Of a stretch of 31,021 nucleotides of DNA, positions 1-9,836 are shown piece after piece. A model generated the notes under the pieces. The model was not told the DNA's origin. It saw nothing but the letters and a program-made list of their open reading frames with translations, and did no database searches. Every line of letters begins with the position of its first letter. Within the stretch, counting starts at the first letter, position 1. Source of the DNA: Chara braunii. Its lineage: Eukaryota > Streptophyta > Charophyceae > Charales > Characeae. A program made the translations under genes and the position numbers. Location of the stretch: contig BFEA01000212.1 in the NCBI GenBank assembly GCA_003427395.1, positions 2,272,937 through 2,303,957 of the forward strand, in the 5' to 3' direction.

Positions 1-23
1 GCGCACCCCTGCTCCCACTATCC

Positions 24-54
24 TTTTTTTTTTTGTTTTTTTGTTTTTTGTTTT
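24..54 (-). repeat. A-rich 3' tail of the LINE
   Basis: On the plus strand this is runs of T separated by single G residues, so on the minus strand it reads as A runs separated by C. It lies directly downstream of the LINE ORF2 and its presumed 3' untranslated region, where a target-primed non-LTR element should end in an A-rich tail. Bases 1-23 would then be 3' flank or target-site duplication. I could not find a matching duplicate of bases 1-22 near the 5' side of the element. Confidence 0.6.
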
Positions 55-439
55 AGAGAACAATCCCTGCAATGCTAGCGACGCTGATAAGAGCGGACAC
101 CGCGAGCACCTGGGGACAGGCTCCATCTATTGGTGGGGAGCAGCACCTGCTGGAAAACGGGTCCAGCGTCCCTTCTGGATATGATACAATCGAGAGTTGT
201 CCACACCAATGTAAGACAAATCCTGCCAGCATTGATTGCCCTGAGGAGCAGGGGATTAACTGTGTAGGGAAGGATCCTCTTCACCATAAATGCGCGCCAA
301 ATCCTAACGATTGCATACTAGCTCTCTCCCTTGCCTTCTCAAAACTCTCATTGCCCCGAGTCTACATTCCCCTACCCCAGGTCCCCTTACCCTTTCATCC
401 ATCCCTCCTCACCCCCCGTACCACTGCAAGTCCACTATG
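55..439 (-). other. LINE 3' untranslated region
   Basis: This 385-base stretch lies between the ORF2 stop (TAA-side end at 440) and the A-rich tail. Small open frames occur on the plus strand (for example 72-524), but they are antisense to the element and have no recognisable domain. I treat the region as the 3' untranslated part that the reverse transcriptase would use for template recognition. I see no separate gene. Confidence 0.5.
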
Positions 440-3400
440 CTATTTCTTGGGGGTGGGGGAAAGGTCGGGGAAGTTCTCCCCTGACTTCATCGGGATCGAG
501 GAGTCCACCTTAGTCCATTCGTGAAAAATCAGTCGATGATTTTTCCCCCACCTGCCGTTATCTTGGTCCCTCCCTGTATTCCATTCCACCCTTCCTAACC
601 TTCCCCCTTCTTTCCCCCCGAGCCATTTCTCAGAGAAATCCTGTAGTTTATGCTCTGCTTCTTGTCTTGTGTATGTGTGTTGGATCTGTGTTTTTGTTTC
701 CTCACAGTGCACTGTTATCTCTGTTTGGATGTACTGTTGTATGGCTTCAGTGAACTCGGGTCCCTCCAACCTTACGCTTTCCATTTCGTAAGTGCATCGT
801 CGTCGCCACAGAGCCCATAACATCGCCCTGCGTCCCAGCGTGAAAATATTCAGTGTGAAATCGTCCACCTGGTCTATGCTCCATGTTTCTAATAACAGTG
901 CTTGCCAGCTCCATGGCCAGGGCCTTGTTACTTCCAACTGGCCCCAGACCCGATCCCATCAGCGCCAGAGGAAGACCACAGCTGGGCATTGCATGAAGAC
1001 ATGCTCGATGGTTTCGGGTCGTTTCCTGATTGGGAAGGAATGTAGGCAGAGGTTGCACCATGGGAGCGCCCGCCCAGTTTGTTCTAGGGAGGTCCTATCT
1101 ATGAGCCAATCGTTTGTTGGAAGGCAGCGGTGCGGAATCTGCCAGTGGAGGGAGGCAAATTTGGCTGGTCGCGTTGAGATGAGCCGGAACCATTTAACCC
1201 CCCTCAGTGATTCCTTACTTGTATTCAACTGCGTCATCCATCTGGCCTCCACTAGGTCACGCAGAGTGGATGTTGGATGGAGAAGCCTGTATGTTGAGTG
1301 GACCGTGATACTGTTCAGTTTTCTGGTACATGGCTTACCCCTTCCCGCGGAGGAGGTCCACGTCCACTCTATAGGGTCGAAAGGTAATTCAGTGATCGGA
1401 GTGCCGAGGAGAAAGACTGTCCATTTTTCTTCCTTGTTAAAAACTCTAATCCGTGACAGTTCCTCTGGCTGGAAAAATCTTGTTTCTTGCGCCGTGGTGC
1501 GATTGACTGTATTATCTTTGCCCACAGTAAATATGTCAACCACGATCGGGCCACCGTGGCAGCATACCACGCTGCCGACCTCTCCCTGACTGTCCGGGAT
1601 CTGCACCCAGTTGGATTCTCGCAAGACGGGTCCTTTTCGGAGAATTTTCCACCAATCCAGAGGGATCCGTTCGATCAGGTTGTCAAAGGCGGAGTCCAGC
1701 CTACAGCTATGGCGCAATTTCTGTCGGAGCAGATCCCGGTCAATCCAATCTCTTGTGTCTGTGTCCCAAATATCCCGTATTCTGAGTATGCATCTTTTCA
1801 CCCACACGCGCCAGGGGGAGGCCATACAATGGAGGGCCTGTCCCCTGGTATCAACGATGCTCCTGTTATCGAAAAGGGGCTGTCGTAAGACCTCCTCCCA
1901 TCGGTCTGGCCGGATTTTGTCAGGCAGGGGGAGATTCCTCCATGTCCTCAGAAGGGATGGCCAGAAGGGGTCGTTCCATAAGTCCTCCGTTGCCTGTTCC
2001 TTTGGAGAAGTGGGGTCCCGTTGCCTGGACCGCCCCCTCGATATCGGCCAGCATCTATTTTCAAGCCATGTGAGGGGCTTGACCCCCAGTGCTGTCTCAG
2101 GAGCCAGTCGTGTGATCTGTTCCAGCGCCAACTCTTTCCAAGGGGTGCCCGGGGAAAATAAGAGTCGCATGAGCCATTGGAGAGCCAGGGCCTTAGATTG
2201 CGTGGTCGGGTCAATTATGCCCAGGCCCCCTTTGGCTTTAGGGAGAGTTATGGATTTCCATGCAACCCTACTGATTACATTATGTTTTTCATGATCCCCT
2301 CTCCACAGAAAGGCTGCGATCTGACGTTGCAAGGAGCGGAGGGCAGGTTTGTCCATGGCCCAAATGGCCGATCTATACCATAGGGAGGCAAGCACTACGT
2401 TATTGATCACCAGGGAGCGTCCTATTAGTGACGTGTGCTTGTCCTTCCAGTGTTGCAATTTCTGCAGTGGTGCCTTGAGCAATCCTTCATCGTTTTTCAG
2501 AGGTCTGCCATTCGTTGTTAGTGTTACCCCCAAAACCCGGATGGGAGCCTCCCTTGGTACCCATTTAACCCGCGGTTGTTCCGGGGGTCTGACCCCTTGG
2601 CGGTGGATCCACCACCCCAGGGTTTTATTCCCCCAGTTAATTCTCATGTCTGAGAGAACGCAAAATTTTTCCATCATTCGTTGCACCTCTATCATTGCGG
2701 TGTGCGATGCATCCACCATCAGGGTCAGGTCGTCGGCAAACAAGGAGCATACAGGGATTGCGTCATTTGGAATAGAGGTGACGTGGATCCTTTTGATGTC
2801 CTTGTGGGTGTGCAAGTTCGCAGCTAGGGCTTCCATGACAATCACAAACAAGTAGGGCGCGATGGGATCGCCTTGCCGGACAGACCTCTAAAGGGCGATG
2901 GGGGGCGCAAGGTTCCCATTGACCATTACCCGAGTGGTGGCGTTGTTGTGGAGAATTGTCACCCATCGCCTGAAGTGAGGTCCAAAGTTTAGTTTCTCTA
3001 GGCATTTGTCCAGGAAGGTCCAATCGACATGGTCGTAAGCTTTCTCAAAGTCAATGAAGATAATCGCTGCGTTGTTTCTAGATTGTCTTGCCAATTTGAT
3101 CATCTCATTGACCAAGAGAATATTGTCCTGAATGTTCCTGCCCTTTATAAAACCGGTCTGATCCGGATGGATAATATCACACATTACCTTCTCCAGGCGA
3201 TTGGCCAGTGCCTTCGCCACCATTTTGTAGACCACAGTAAGGAGGGTAATGGGTCTGTAGTTTCAAATGTTGGTGCTTTCTCCTTTTTTATAGAGCAGGG
3301 TCAGCACCCCCTGGCCTACAAATTCACCCATTTGCCCTGTTTCCCATAGTGTTCGGTAGTAGTCCATCAGGTCCTAGGAGATGGTGCCCCACATCGCTTC

Positions 3401-4999
3401 CCGAAACTCTTTCGATAGGCCGTCGATGCCCGGGGTCTTGTCCTCCTCCATGAGCAGTAGTGTTGTCCACACTTCTTCCTTTGTTAAGGGTGCTTCCAAG
3501 ACGTTTCATTGTTGGTCAGTGAGGGTACGAGTGAGAGGGCGCATGAACTCTTCAATCTCTGCCTGTCTCGGCGTCAGCGGCGTCCCCGCACACTCAGAGG
3601 TGAAGAGGTTTTGATAGAAGTCACGTGCGATCTTTGTACATTCCGCCGTTGAGGTGTACAGCGGGCCTTGGCGTTGATTAGGGTCCTCCAAGGCCTCTAT
3701 CGTTGTTTGAGCCAATTTTGTTCTGGCCATTGGAAAAAAACTTGCGTCCATCGTGCCTTCCAGTTTGTGTCGGCACAGTTTCCCTCGAATCCTAGTACCC
3801 TGCCATCGGTACTCCATGTGTCCCAAGATCCGGGACTCTAGTGACTGGATGTCTTTGACCAATTCTGCCGATTGTACATCATCCTGCCTGTTGGCCTCTT
3901 CTTGTTGGAGGAGTTGTTGCAATTGGTACTGCAGATTTATTTCTTCCGCATGGCGTTGCGCCGCCCGAAGTTTCGAGAACTCGTTGCACTTGCGGCCTAA
4001 GAAGGATAGACCGTTATTGAACCATACTATGTCATCGTGAATCAGGTCTTTCTGTTTCTGCCAAACGACCCAGGTTTCTTTCAAGTAAATTTTGAAGCAA
4101 TCCAAGGTAAGTAGTGAGGTATTGAGTTTGTAAAAACCCCGTCCCTGGTCAGGTTTCTTCCGGAAGGACAGAATAACCAGACACATTGCATGGTCCAGGC
4201 CCGGGTAGGGGCTGCGTGGGAAGATCTCAGCCACTTGTAGGGCGCCTTGTATTTCTACGGAAATCAGGATCAGGTCTATTCGAGATTTAGTTATATGTTC
4301 CGACTAGCACTTTCTGTAGCAGGTGAACTTACGCTGCTGCGGGTAGCGCAGCCTGAAAGAGTCAATGAGATTAAGCGATTGGGACAATTCTGTGATGATC
4401 CTTTCATCACTTTCCACGTACGTCGGGCATGGTACCAGGATTCTCCATCTGTCCAGCCAGCGATCCGGAGCGGCATTAAAGTCCCCGGCCAGAATGACCG
4501 GGATACCATCTGGTAGTTTAGATTTTAAATTCTCAAAGAAGGTCTGATGCTCCCTTGGCTCATTCGGGGCGTACATGCTGAGGATGCAAACCACCTCAAT
4601 CTCCAACATTGCAAGCAGGTAGGCCCACCTTCCTTCTTCCTGATCTGTTGCCCAGTTTAACGGCTCTACCCTCGAATTTGGGGGAAGCCATATGGTCACC
4701 CCCCCACTGCCCGGTTTCGGGGCATGAGCGCTGAAAGCTTGATGCGGCCAGATCTCTTTGTGGGCACAGGCGTGCTCTGGTGTGTCTAGGAGGTGGGTCT
4801 CCTGTAGGCACACCACATCAGGCCAAGTTTTCCCTTCCACTCCTTTGAGCTGTTCTATTATCGCCTGCCGCTTGGGGAACTTTGTCGAGGCCAACCCATT
4901 TACATTGAGGGATCGCAAATCAAGGTCCGCTGCTCGCTTGAACAGTTTCCACTGTTTATCTCTGTTATAGAGTGCCTCAATTTCATTAATCCCGTTCAT
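440..4999 (-). pseudogene. LINE ORF2: endonuclease-reverse transcriptase with six in-frame stops
   Basis: The product would nick target DNA and copy the element RNA. The start is ATG at 4999-4997. The endonuclease (about 4900-4200) shows SLNVNGL, CLQETHL, AGDFNAAPDRW, SRIDLILIS and a degenerate LDHAM in place of the SDH motif. A charged Q/E-rich linker follows (about 4100-3700). The reverse transcriptase (about 3460-2570) shows KTPGIDG, NYRPITLL, GFIKGRN, FIDFEKAYDHVDW, SVRQGDPIAPYLF and the catalytic FADDLTL near 2735. The C-terminal finger is CNLC with HVFMQC (about 1070-980), followed by an LWRRRC tail. Premature stops sit at 4304-4306 (TAG), 3506-3508 (TGA), 3374-3376 (TAG), 3263-3265 (TGA), 2888-2890 (TAG) and 959-961 (TGA). 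The frame is the same on both sides of every stop, so there is no net indel. The family assignment is firm, and the gene is not functional as read. Confidence 0.92.
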
Positions 5000-5035
5000 T
5001 GGAAATTCTTATTTCTGCGGGGTGGCCCGGTCGGC

Positions 5036-5932
5036 TCATAGCGGGAGCCATGCCTCGGTGCTCAACAGCCCATCCTGCTGCAAGATTTTGTTTAAAATCA
5101 GTTTTGCCAGGAGCGTAGTGACTTCCTTCTCAGTCCAGAGGTCACTGGCCTTAATTTTGAGCAGTTGGATCTCTGTAAGTGCCTCTTGGGTAAACCAGTT
5201 GAGGTCAACATTGCAGCCCTGCTTGTATTGAATATAGATGTCTTTTTCCGTGAGTTTCTGAGGGCCGTACGAGATAACCAATGAGGAGGAGGCCCCCGGT
5301 GGGAGCTGTTCCCTGATCAATTGCGTGATATCCGACTTTAGAAGGGTGGGGCCGCCTCCCCAGGAGGAGAGGGAAAGGAGGAAGGTGGAGCGCCCCTTGA
5401 GGGTAACTTCTCCATGTGTCGCCCCCGGCGGCGTAGAAAGACCGATTTCCCAGGAACTACCATTGGTCCTCACTGGTAACAGGGCCAGGCCTTTCCCCAG
5501 CGGCCCTTGCTGGATGTCCCCAATTGCTAATAGAAGACGCAGTCTTTGTCGTCTACTAATCAAATCCGCGTCCGGAGGCTTCGGAGGGGGGGGTGACTGC
5601 AGATTTGGTTGTTTCTGTCGTTCCTGCCCTGCGGCTGGCTGTGATTCCCATGCGGGTAGTGCCAGGCATAGTCCTTCTTGGTCTGCAGACGCCCTTCGAT
5701 TTACCGTTTCGTTTGCCGTTTCCTTATTCTTTTCCTCCTTCTCCCTTTCGTCTTCCGCCCCTTGTCTTTCCACATCGATTGTTTTTTTATTGTTTTTTGT
5801 GCCCGTCTCTGCGACCCCCCTCGTCCCCTCCATGTCACTGTCTTCCTTTGTTGGAGGGCACGACTTAGCGCGGACTTTCTTTGACGTCGACGCTTTGGCA
5901 CACGCGTTGACGGATGACCGTTTCGCATACAC
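5036..5932 (-). CDS. LINE ORF1-like protein
   Basis: This is an uninterrupted frame of about 298 codons directly upstream of ORF2, in the same frame, ending at TGA 5036-5038; a second in-frame TAA lies in the spacer. The first codon of the open stretch is GTG at 5932. The next stop upstream is at 6005-6007, and the first ATG lies in the acidic N-terminal part (DSDMEG), so the true start is unclear. The N-terminal third is very rich in Lys and Glu and probably helical or disordered. A Pro-rich stretch (SPPPPKPPDAD) follows, and then a more globular C-terminal half. I see no CCHC knuckle or RRM motif. By position it should be the RNA-binding ORF1 protein of the LINE. It lacks the stops seen in ORF2, and it is overlapped in antisense by the plus-strand frame at 5325-6833. 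Confidence 0.6.
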   Translation of the reverse strand: MYAKRSSVNACAKASTSKKVRAKSCPPTKEDSDMEGTRGVAETGTKNNKKTIDVERQGAEDEREKEEKNKETANETVNRRASADQEGLCLALPAWESQPAAGQERQKQPNLQSPPPPKPPDADLISRRQRLRLLLAIGDIQQGPLGKGLALLPVRTNGSSWEIGLSTPPGATHGEVTLKGRSTFLLSLSSWGGGPTLLKSDITQLIREQLPPGASSSLVISYGPQKLTEKDIYIQYKQGCNVDLNWFTQEALTEIQLLKIKASDLWTEKEVTTLLAKLILNKILQQDGLLSTEAWLPL

Positions 5933-6833
5933 GGGCCGCAGGAGCGGCCAGAGGCGGCCCCCTGGAGGGGAATATTCACCGCCACCGTTTGTGTTGCAGA
6001 GTCCTCAATGGTCAAGTTCGTCGCTCAGCGGCGTGAGAGGGAGGGAGTCCGGAGCGAGTGAGGTGGGGTCCGGCAGACGCAGCGACGGCGGCATAGATAT
6101 TGCAGGATCGATGCCTCCACCACCTGCACGGACTCCGGAGGCCAGGGTCGATGCCGGGGACCAGACGGCGGCACCCGGAGTTGCGCACAGCGGCAGTTCC
6201 CCGCCGACAGTCCGAGATGGTGTGGGTGGCGGATGGTTATCTGTTCGTCGGGTCGGGGACCGATTGCGGGCGGATTACGACGTCGGGAGGGGCGTCTTCA
6301 CCGGACGTACGCCAGTTGAGACGCAGGCCGTGGAGGGTGGGTCCGGACCTCCGAGCCTGCATATGGCAGGCCGCATGCTCGGTTTGTCACGAGTGGAGAC
6401 GAGGAGATCATTGGTCCTCGAGGCCGCAGGGACATCCACGGACATGCTGCGGGGAGAGCAGTTCACATCGGGCGACGAGGGGTTGTTGATGCGTCCCGGG
6501 ACGAGACGACAGCATGGCCTCTCGGAGGTTGAGGCTCGACTCGCGGCAGGGGTCGCCGGTGCCCAGGCAATATTGGACGCGATTCAGAGGGAGAGAGAGA
6601 TGGGGATTGTTGCACGGGCGGCGGAGGACGAGGACGCAGACACAGAGTCCGAGCCGATTGAGATTGCGGCCCGCAGACACAGGGCACAGGTGGCCGCAGC
6701 AGCCGCTGCAGCACAGGCGACATACCTCAGCGGAGCACGGGGCACAGGTGCGGGAGGGAGAGGAGGGCGCCGGGGAGGACCGCATGGCCGCCCGTCCTCC
6801 GGGAGAGGCCGCGCGCGCTCTGGAGGGAGATGA
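5325..6833 (+). CDS. Long Ala/Gly/Arg-rich open frame, unknown, partly antisense to LINE ORF1
   Basis: This is an open frame of 502 codons on the plus strand. The first 200 or so codons are antisense to LINE ORF1 in GC-rich DNA and are probably not coding. The part beyond about 5940 is more convincing. It holds a Pro/Ser/Gly-rich segment, an acidic patch (EDEDADTESEPIE), an Ala run, and a C-terminal tail of RGG-like repeats (GAGGRGGRRGGPHGR) ending at TGA 6831-6833. A tail like this would fit an RNA- or DNA-binding protein, but no family is recognised. It could be the last exon of a host gene, a transposon-encoded protein whose 5' part was replaced by the LINE, or a chance open frame in GC-rich sequence. 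No promoter or splice signal was identified. Confidence 0.3.
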   Translation: MISDFRRVGPPPQEERERRKVERPLRVTSPCVAPGGVERPISQELPLVLTGNRARPFPSGPCWMSPIANRRRSLCRLLIKSASGGFGGGGDCRFGCFCRSCPAAGCDSHAGSARHSPSWSADALRFTVSFAVSLFFSSFSLSSSAPCLSTSIVFLLFFVPVSATPLVPSMSLSSFVGGHDLARTFFDVDALAHALTDDRFAYTGRRSGQRRPPGGEYSPPPFVLQSPQWSSSSLSGVRGRESGASEVGSGRRSDGGIDIAGSMPPPPARTPEARVDAGDQTAAPGVAHSGSSPPTVRDGVGGGWLSVRRVGDRLRADYDVGRGVFTGRTPVETQAVEGGSGPPSLHMAGRMLGLSRVETRRSLVLEAAGTSTDMLRGEQFTSGDEGLLMRPGTRRQHGLSEVEARLAAGVAGAQAILDAIQREREMGIVARAAEDEDADTESEPIEIAARRHRAQVAAAAAAAQATYLSGARGTGAGGRGGRRGGPHGRPSSGRGRARSGGR

Positions 6834-6978
6834 CGACGTCTGTGGTTTTTATTTATTTTTTTCATTAGTTTTTTTTATTGTTTGCATGGTTGTACAACCT
6901 GGACGCTCTGTCGGCAGGGTTGTTGCATATTTATGTCGATGTTGTTCCATGGAGACGGCGACAGTATGTGGACATTAG

Positions 6979-6996
6979 TTTTTTTTTTTTTTTTTT
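6979..6996. repeat. T homopolymer tract
   Basis: A run of about 18 T residues directly precedes the first copy of the tandem duplication at 6997. A shorter T run precedes the second copy (7093-7102), so the T tract is part of the repeated unit and differs in length between copies. Confidence 0.8.
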
Positions 6997-7198
6997 GCTA
7001 CTCGGTTGTACAGTAGAGACGACGGGTCCAGTTTTTGGCNTCAGCCTTGTACATACGCATTTCCACTGAAATGCTTTGTCAGTAGGGTCCAGTTTTTTTT
7101 TTGCTACTCGGTTGTACAGTAGAGACGACGGCCCGTCGATGGGTCCAGTTTTTGGCTTCAGCCTTGTGCATACGCATTTCCATTGAAATGCTTTGTCA
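6997..7198. repeat. Tandem duplication, period 106 bp, two copies
   Basis: Copy 1 runs from 6997 to about 7081 and copy 2 from 7103 to about 7198. Both begin GCTACTCGGTTGTACAGTAG and end in a shared GAAATGCTTTGTCA. Copy 2 has an extra short insertion (about 7131-7142), and a few substitutions separate the copies. Position 7040 in copy 1 is an undetermined base; the aligned base in copy 2 is T. The high similarity suggests a recent local duplication. The short open frames here are by-products of it. Confidence 0.85.
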
Positions 7199-7199
7199 T

Positions 7200-7978
7200 A
7201 TATTTGCTCTTGTTCGTGTTCCTCTCCCAACCTCGGTTTTGCATCTGAGTCGCTGTTGTGTGGTGAGTGGTTTCTGGTTTGTTATTGTGATTGTTGCAAA
7301 TTATGTGCTTCTCTGATGCCACATGGATGTCTCCATAATGAATGTGCTGTTAATTTCGGATGCTCAATAGGGACGATGTGGTAATGAATGTGTTCTTACA
7401 CAAACTTCCACCAGTCTGATGAGTGAACACACACTATGAGTCTATGACACACTTGCCTGTTGACATTGTTTGAAACTTATAGTTGGCCGCACTGTGAATG
7501 ATTGTGAATGTGTTGTGACTTTGGTATGCCAACCAAGGTCTGACCTGTGATTGCCATGAATGTGTTGTTTCAAAATATGTCACGAACTGTCATCACCCTC
7601 ACGAATGAAATCGACGCCTGCCTGAGGCCCAGATCTGCCTGGGGACATGGGGTCTGCCACATGCAGCCCCGTCCAGCTTCGACCCGACCTGGCCGCATAG
7701 GCCGCCCCAACCAGGCCCTCATCCAACCCCCATTGGGCCGCCCCCACAGGGGTCAATTTTTTTTATTTTATTTTTTTTTCTACTGTTCCAGACCCTCTTC
7801 CCTGCGACCCCGCATCGACGAACCCGCACGCGGGGGACGCACGAATTTTCGCGACCCACCCTTCCAGGGCCATGTGCAGGACCCCCCCGTGTTTTTTTTT
7901 TTTTACGCTCTGTCCATGTGAGGGGGTGCCCCCCCCCACCTCCACCCCAAACCCGCTCCCTGCTTCAGAAACCGCCCC
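7200..7978. other. No supportable gene
   Basis: This is non-coding-looking DNA with several stretches of TGTGAATG-like words (about 7490-7565), T homopolymers at 7758-7780 and about 7891-7904, and C or G homopolymers around 7925-7940. A plus-strand open frame at 7547-7921 is low in complexity, contains translated homopolymer (runs of Phe) and has no recognisable domain. I do not call it a gene. Confidence 0.5.
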
Positions 7979-8081
7979 CCGGATCGGCCGAGGCCGAGGC
8001 CGAAAAAACTCGGCCGCGACCGGGGGGGTCCCGGCCTAGGCCGTCGACCGCGGCCTGGGCCGAACCCGGCCGCGGCCAGCG
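7979..8081. repeat. GC-rich patch of GGCC/CGGCCG words
   Basis: About 100 bases are almost pure G and C, apart from one short A run, and are made of permutations of GGCCGA, CGGCCGCG and GGCCTAGGCC with several perfect palindromes (CCGCGG, GGCCTAGGCC). It contrasts sharply with its flanks. Similar GC-rich, palindrome-dense patches occur near 18495-18580 and 30434-30507. The function is unknown. Confidence 0.6.
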
Positions 8082-8430
8082 TGCAACATAGGGGGCAGGG
8101 CCTGGTTCAATTAGAGCAGGACCTGCAAACACAACTTCACCTCCACAGTGTACTACTGTGTTATGAACATGATTATCCGTTGAAATTTTCTCAATGCTCA
8201 CTCACAGGAACTCCCGTACATGCCCATACATGCACAGCAGGAAGGGGAGAGGTACTGGAGTGTCCCACCACCCAACAGAAAGAACGCAGGGGAAGACTCA
8301 GAGGAGCGAAGTGACAGAATACACAACCCAGTGAATTCTCTCCACACAAATCCCAACAATCATTCATAGAAGACAACCGAGTGATCACAACCAGAAATCA
8401 ATGAAGAGATGGCAACTCGAACACAGTATT
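8082..8430. other. No supportable gene
   Basis: This short non-coding stretch lies downstream of the gypsy element on the minus strand. I see no domain-bearing open frame. It may belong to the 3' LTR or its flank, but no matching 5' copy was found that would show this. Confidence 0.3.
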
Positions 8431-9391
8431 ACAACTGTTTATTAAACTCAGAGCATCGTTTTCACTGAATAACCGCACAACCCTGTTGCGCTACCCTCAG
8501 AGGGGTAGCGCCTCAACCCCACACGCACTGAACAACTAAAAATAGCACCAGAACCCCAGGTAACACCCAGTGCCACCCTGGCATCCAACTCAGTGGCCTC
8601 CACCAAGATGAAACAGGCTCCCAGAGCCAATCGCCACTCAGATGATGAGGAAGAAGATCAACACCAACGGTCTCTGATGAAGATGAAGTCCAGACGATGA
8701 TAATCTCTGAGAAGATGCAACTATGGCTGCATCGCCACAGGGACCCTACTCCTGAGGAGGGTTAGTAGTGCACCAGTGCTCCAACGCATCAGACCTATGA
8801 TAGCCAAGACTGCTTTGACTCCCAGAGTGTCTGAACATACAACGTTGACCCCAGTCTAGTCAGCGCTCGGAAGGTATGGCTATGTCCGCCGTCTCCCACG
8901 CATGTATCACTGATGCCGCGTGCGCAGCAATTTCCACCATGAAGTGTTAACTACCAAAAACCCTGGACCAATTCTCTCAACCTATCTATACTCTACCCTA
9001 GCCTAGACTCGACCTATACCGGATTGACTGACCGACTGGTACCGTTTCTGTTTCGGCCCGTAGGGCCTCTCCCTACCCGACTATAGGCTATATGCCCGCC
9101 TATCAGCGTAGGCCCATTGGGCCTGTCTGTCCTAGGGGTAACCCGGGTCTGCTATTCGCAGTTAGGGTAGCTGTAGGAAATTCGAGTTAGTACTGGGCCC
9201 ATATTTCCTATATTTACAAATATGTCCTTCACGAATTATCCTCACAGGTAGGTATCTCGATTAGCCCTCAGCCAAACAAATTACGAATTTGTCCTTATCT
9301 ATGGTACAACCTCGTCAGAGAGAGGCTACATGCAACCTGGAATCAGCAAGTCATTGCAGACCTACCCTCCCCCGGAGCGAGGACCTTCGAG
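8431..9391 (-). other. Region 3' of the gypsy pol frame: possible 3' LTR, unproven
   Basis: Read on the minus strand, this follows the pol stop and begins with a purine-rich GGGGGAGGG at about 9368-9376, which could serve as a polypurine tract. An AATAAA hexamer occurs at 8443-8438. A 3' LTR is expected here. A search by eye for the same words upstream of gag (14335-15170) found no matching copy, so LTR ends cannot be placed. The segment has no coding frame worth calling. Confidence 0.3.
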
Positions 9392-9766
9392 CTAGGGGCG
9401 TGGGCGTGCAGAGCGTCGAGGGATAGTCCCTTTCTGCGCAGCCTCATATTTTAGGACAATAGACTTTGCTGTTTTCAAAAGTTCCTTGCGAGTGAACCAG
9501 CGATCCTCAGTATGGGGCTGGTAAAAAAACTTCACAAGGTACTCCTTATCCGGGCCTGTATCATGCTCATCCTCAATTGATTCCACCTCGTACCCCTTCC
9601 AAGGGATAGGGGGACCAAACTGAGGAGGCCTGTTTGGAAATGCATCAGCTGGGGTAAACGACAACAACTTGGATGCATGAAAGACAGGGTAGGTTTGTAG
9701 ATGTTGTGGGGTGTCCATGTGGTAAGATGGCCCGAAAGGGTCAGCTCCCATTGTATCCAAAACCTA
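9392..9766 (-). pseudogene. Pol C-terminus with chromodomain-like module
   Basis: This segment has the usual end of a chromovirus integrase: FHASKL (as in the common FHVSLL/FHVSQL motif), then a module starting YEVESIEDE and continuing with EYLVKFFYQP and WFTRKELL. These match the usual chromodomain pattern of E-V-E-x-I, Y-L-V-K and a W near the second strand. Such modules steer integration toward chromatin marks. The frame is one step away from the integrase frame upstream. A TAG at 9764-9766 interrupts it where GPW is followed by VLD. The stop ending the protein is at 9392-9394. The chromodomain call rests on motif spacing only. Confidence 0.65.
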
Positions 9767-9836
9767 CCATGGACCCATATAACACGGCAACAGCTTGGGC
9801 GAAATGTCCTCCTCTCGTGATAACTCATACCCAGAC

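Larger units (their letters stand above)
24..6007 (-). mobile_element. L1-like non-LTR retrotransposon (LINE), inactivated
   Basis: Reading 5' to 3' on the minus strand, the element has ORF1 (5932-5036), a 36-nt spacer with a second in-frame stop, ORF2 (4999-440), a 3' region (439-55) and an A-rich tail. ORF2 has the canonical order of an apurinic-type endonuclease, reverse transcriptase and a C-terminal CCHC zf-RVT finger, which is the plant L1-clade architecture. The 5' limit is uncertain: 6005-6007 is only the stop preceding ORF1 in its frame, and a 5' untranslated region may extend further. All coding parts lie in one frame, so the copy has been silenced by nonsense mutations and not by indels. 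It is likely immobile. Confidence 0.9.

Noticed and set aside
792-1589. 265-codon plus-strand frame
   Set aside because: Entirely antisense to the well-supported LINE ORF2, with no recognisable motif of its own.
7547-7921. 124-codon plus-strand frame
   Set aside because: Contains translated T homopolymers and a Pro/Arg-rich stretch, with no domain and no support from flanking signals.
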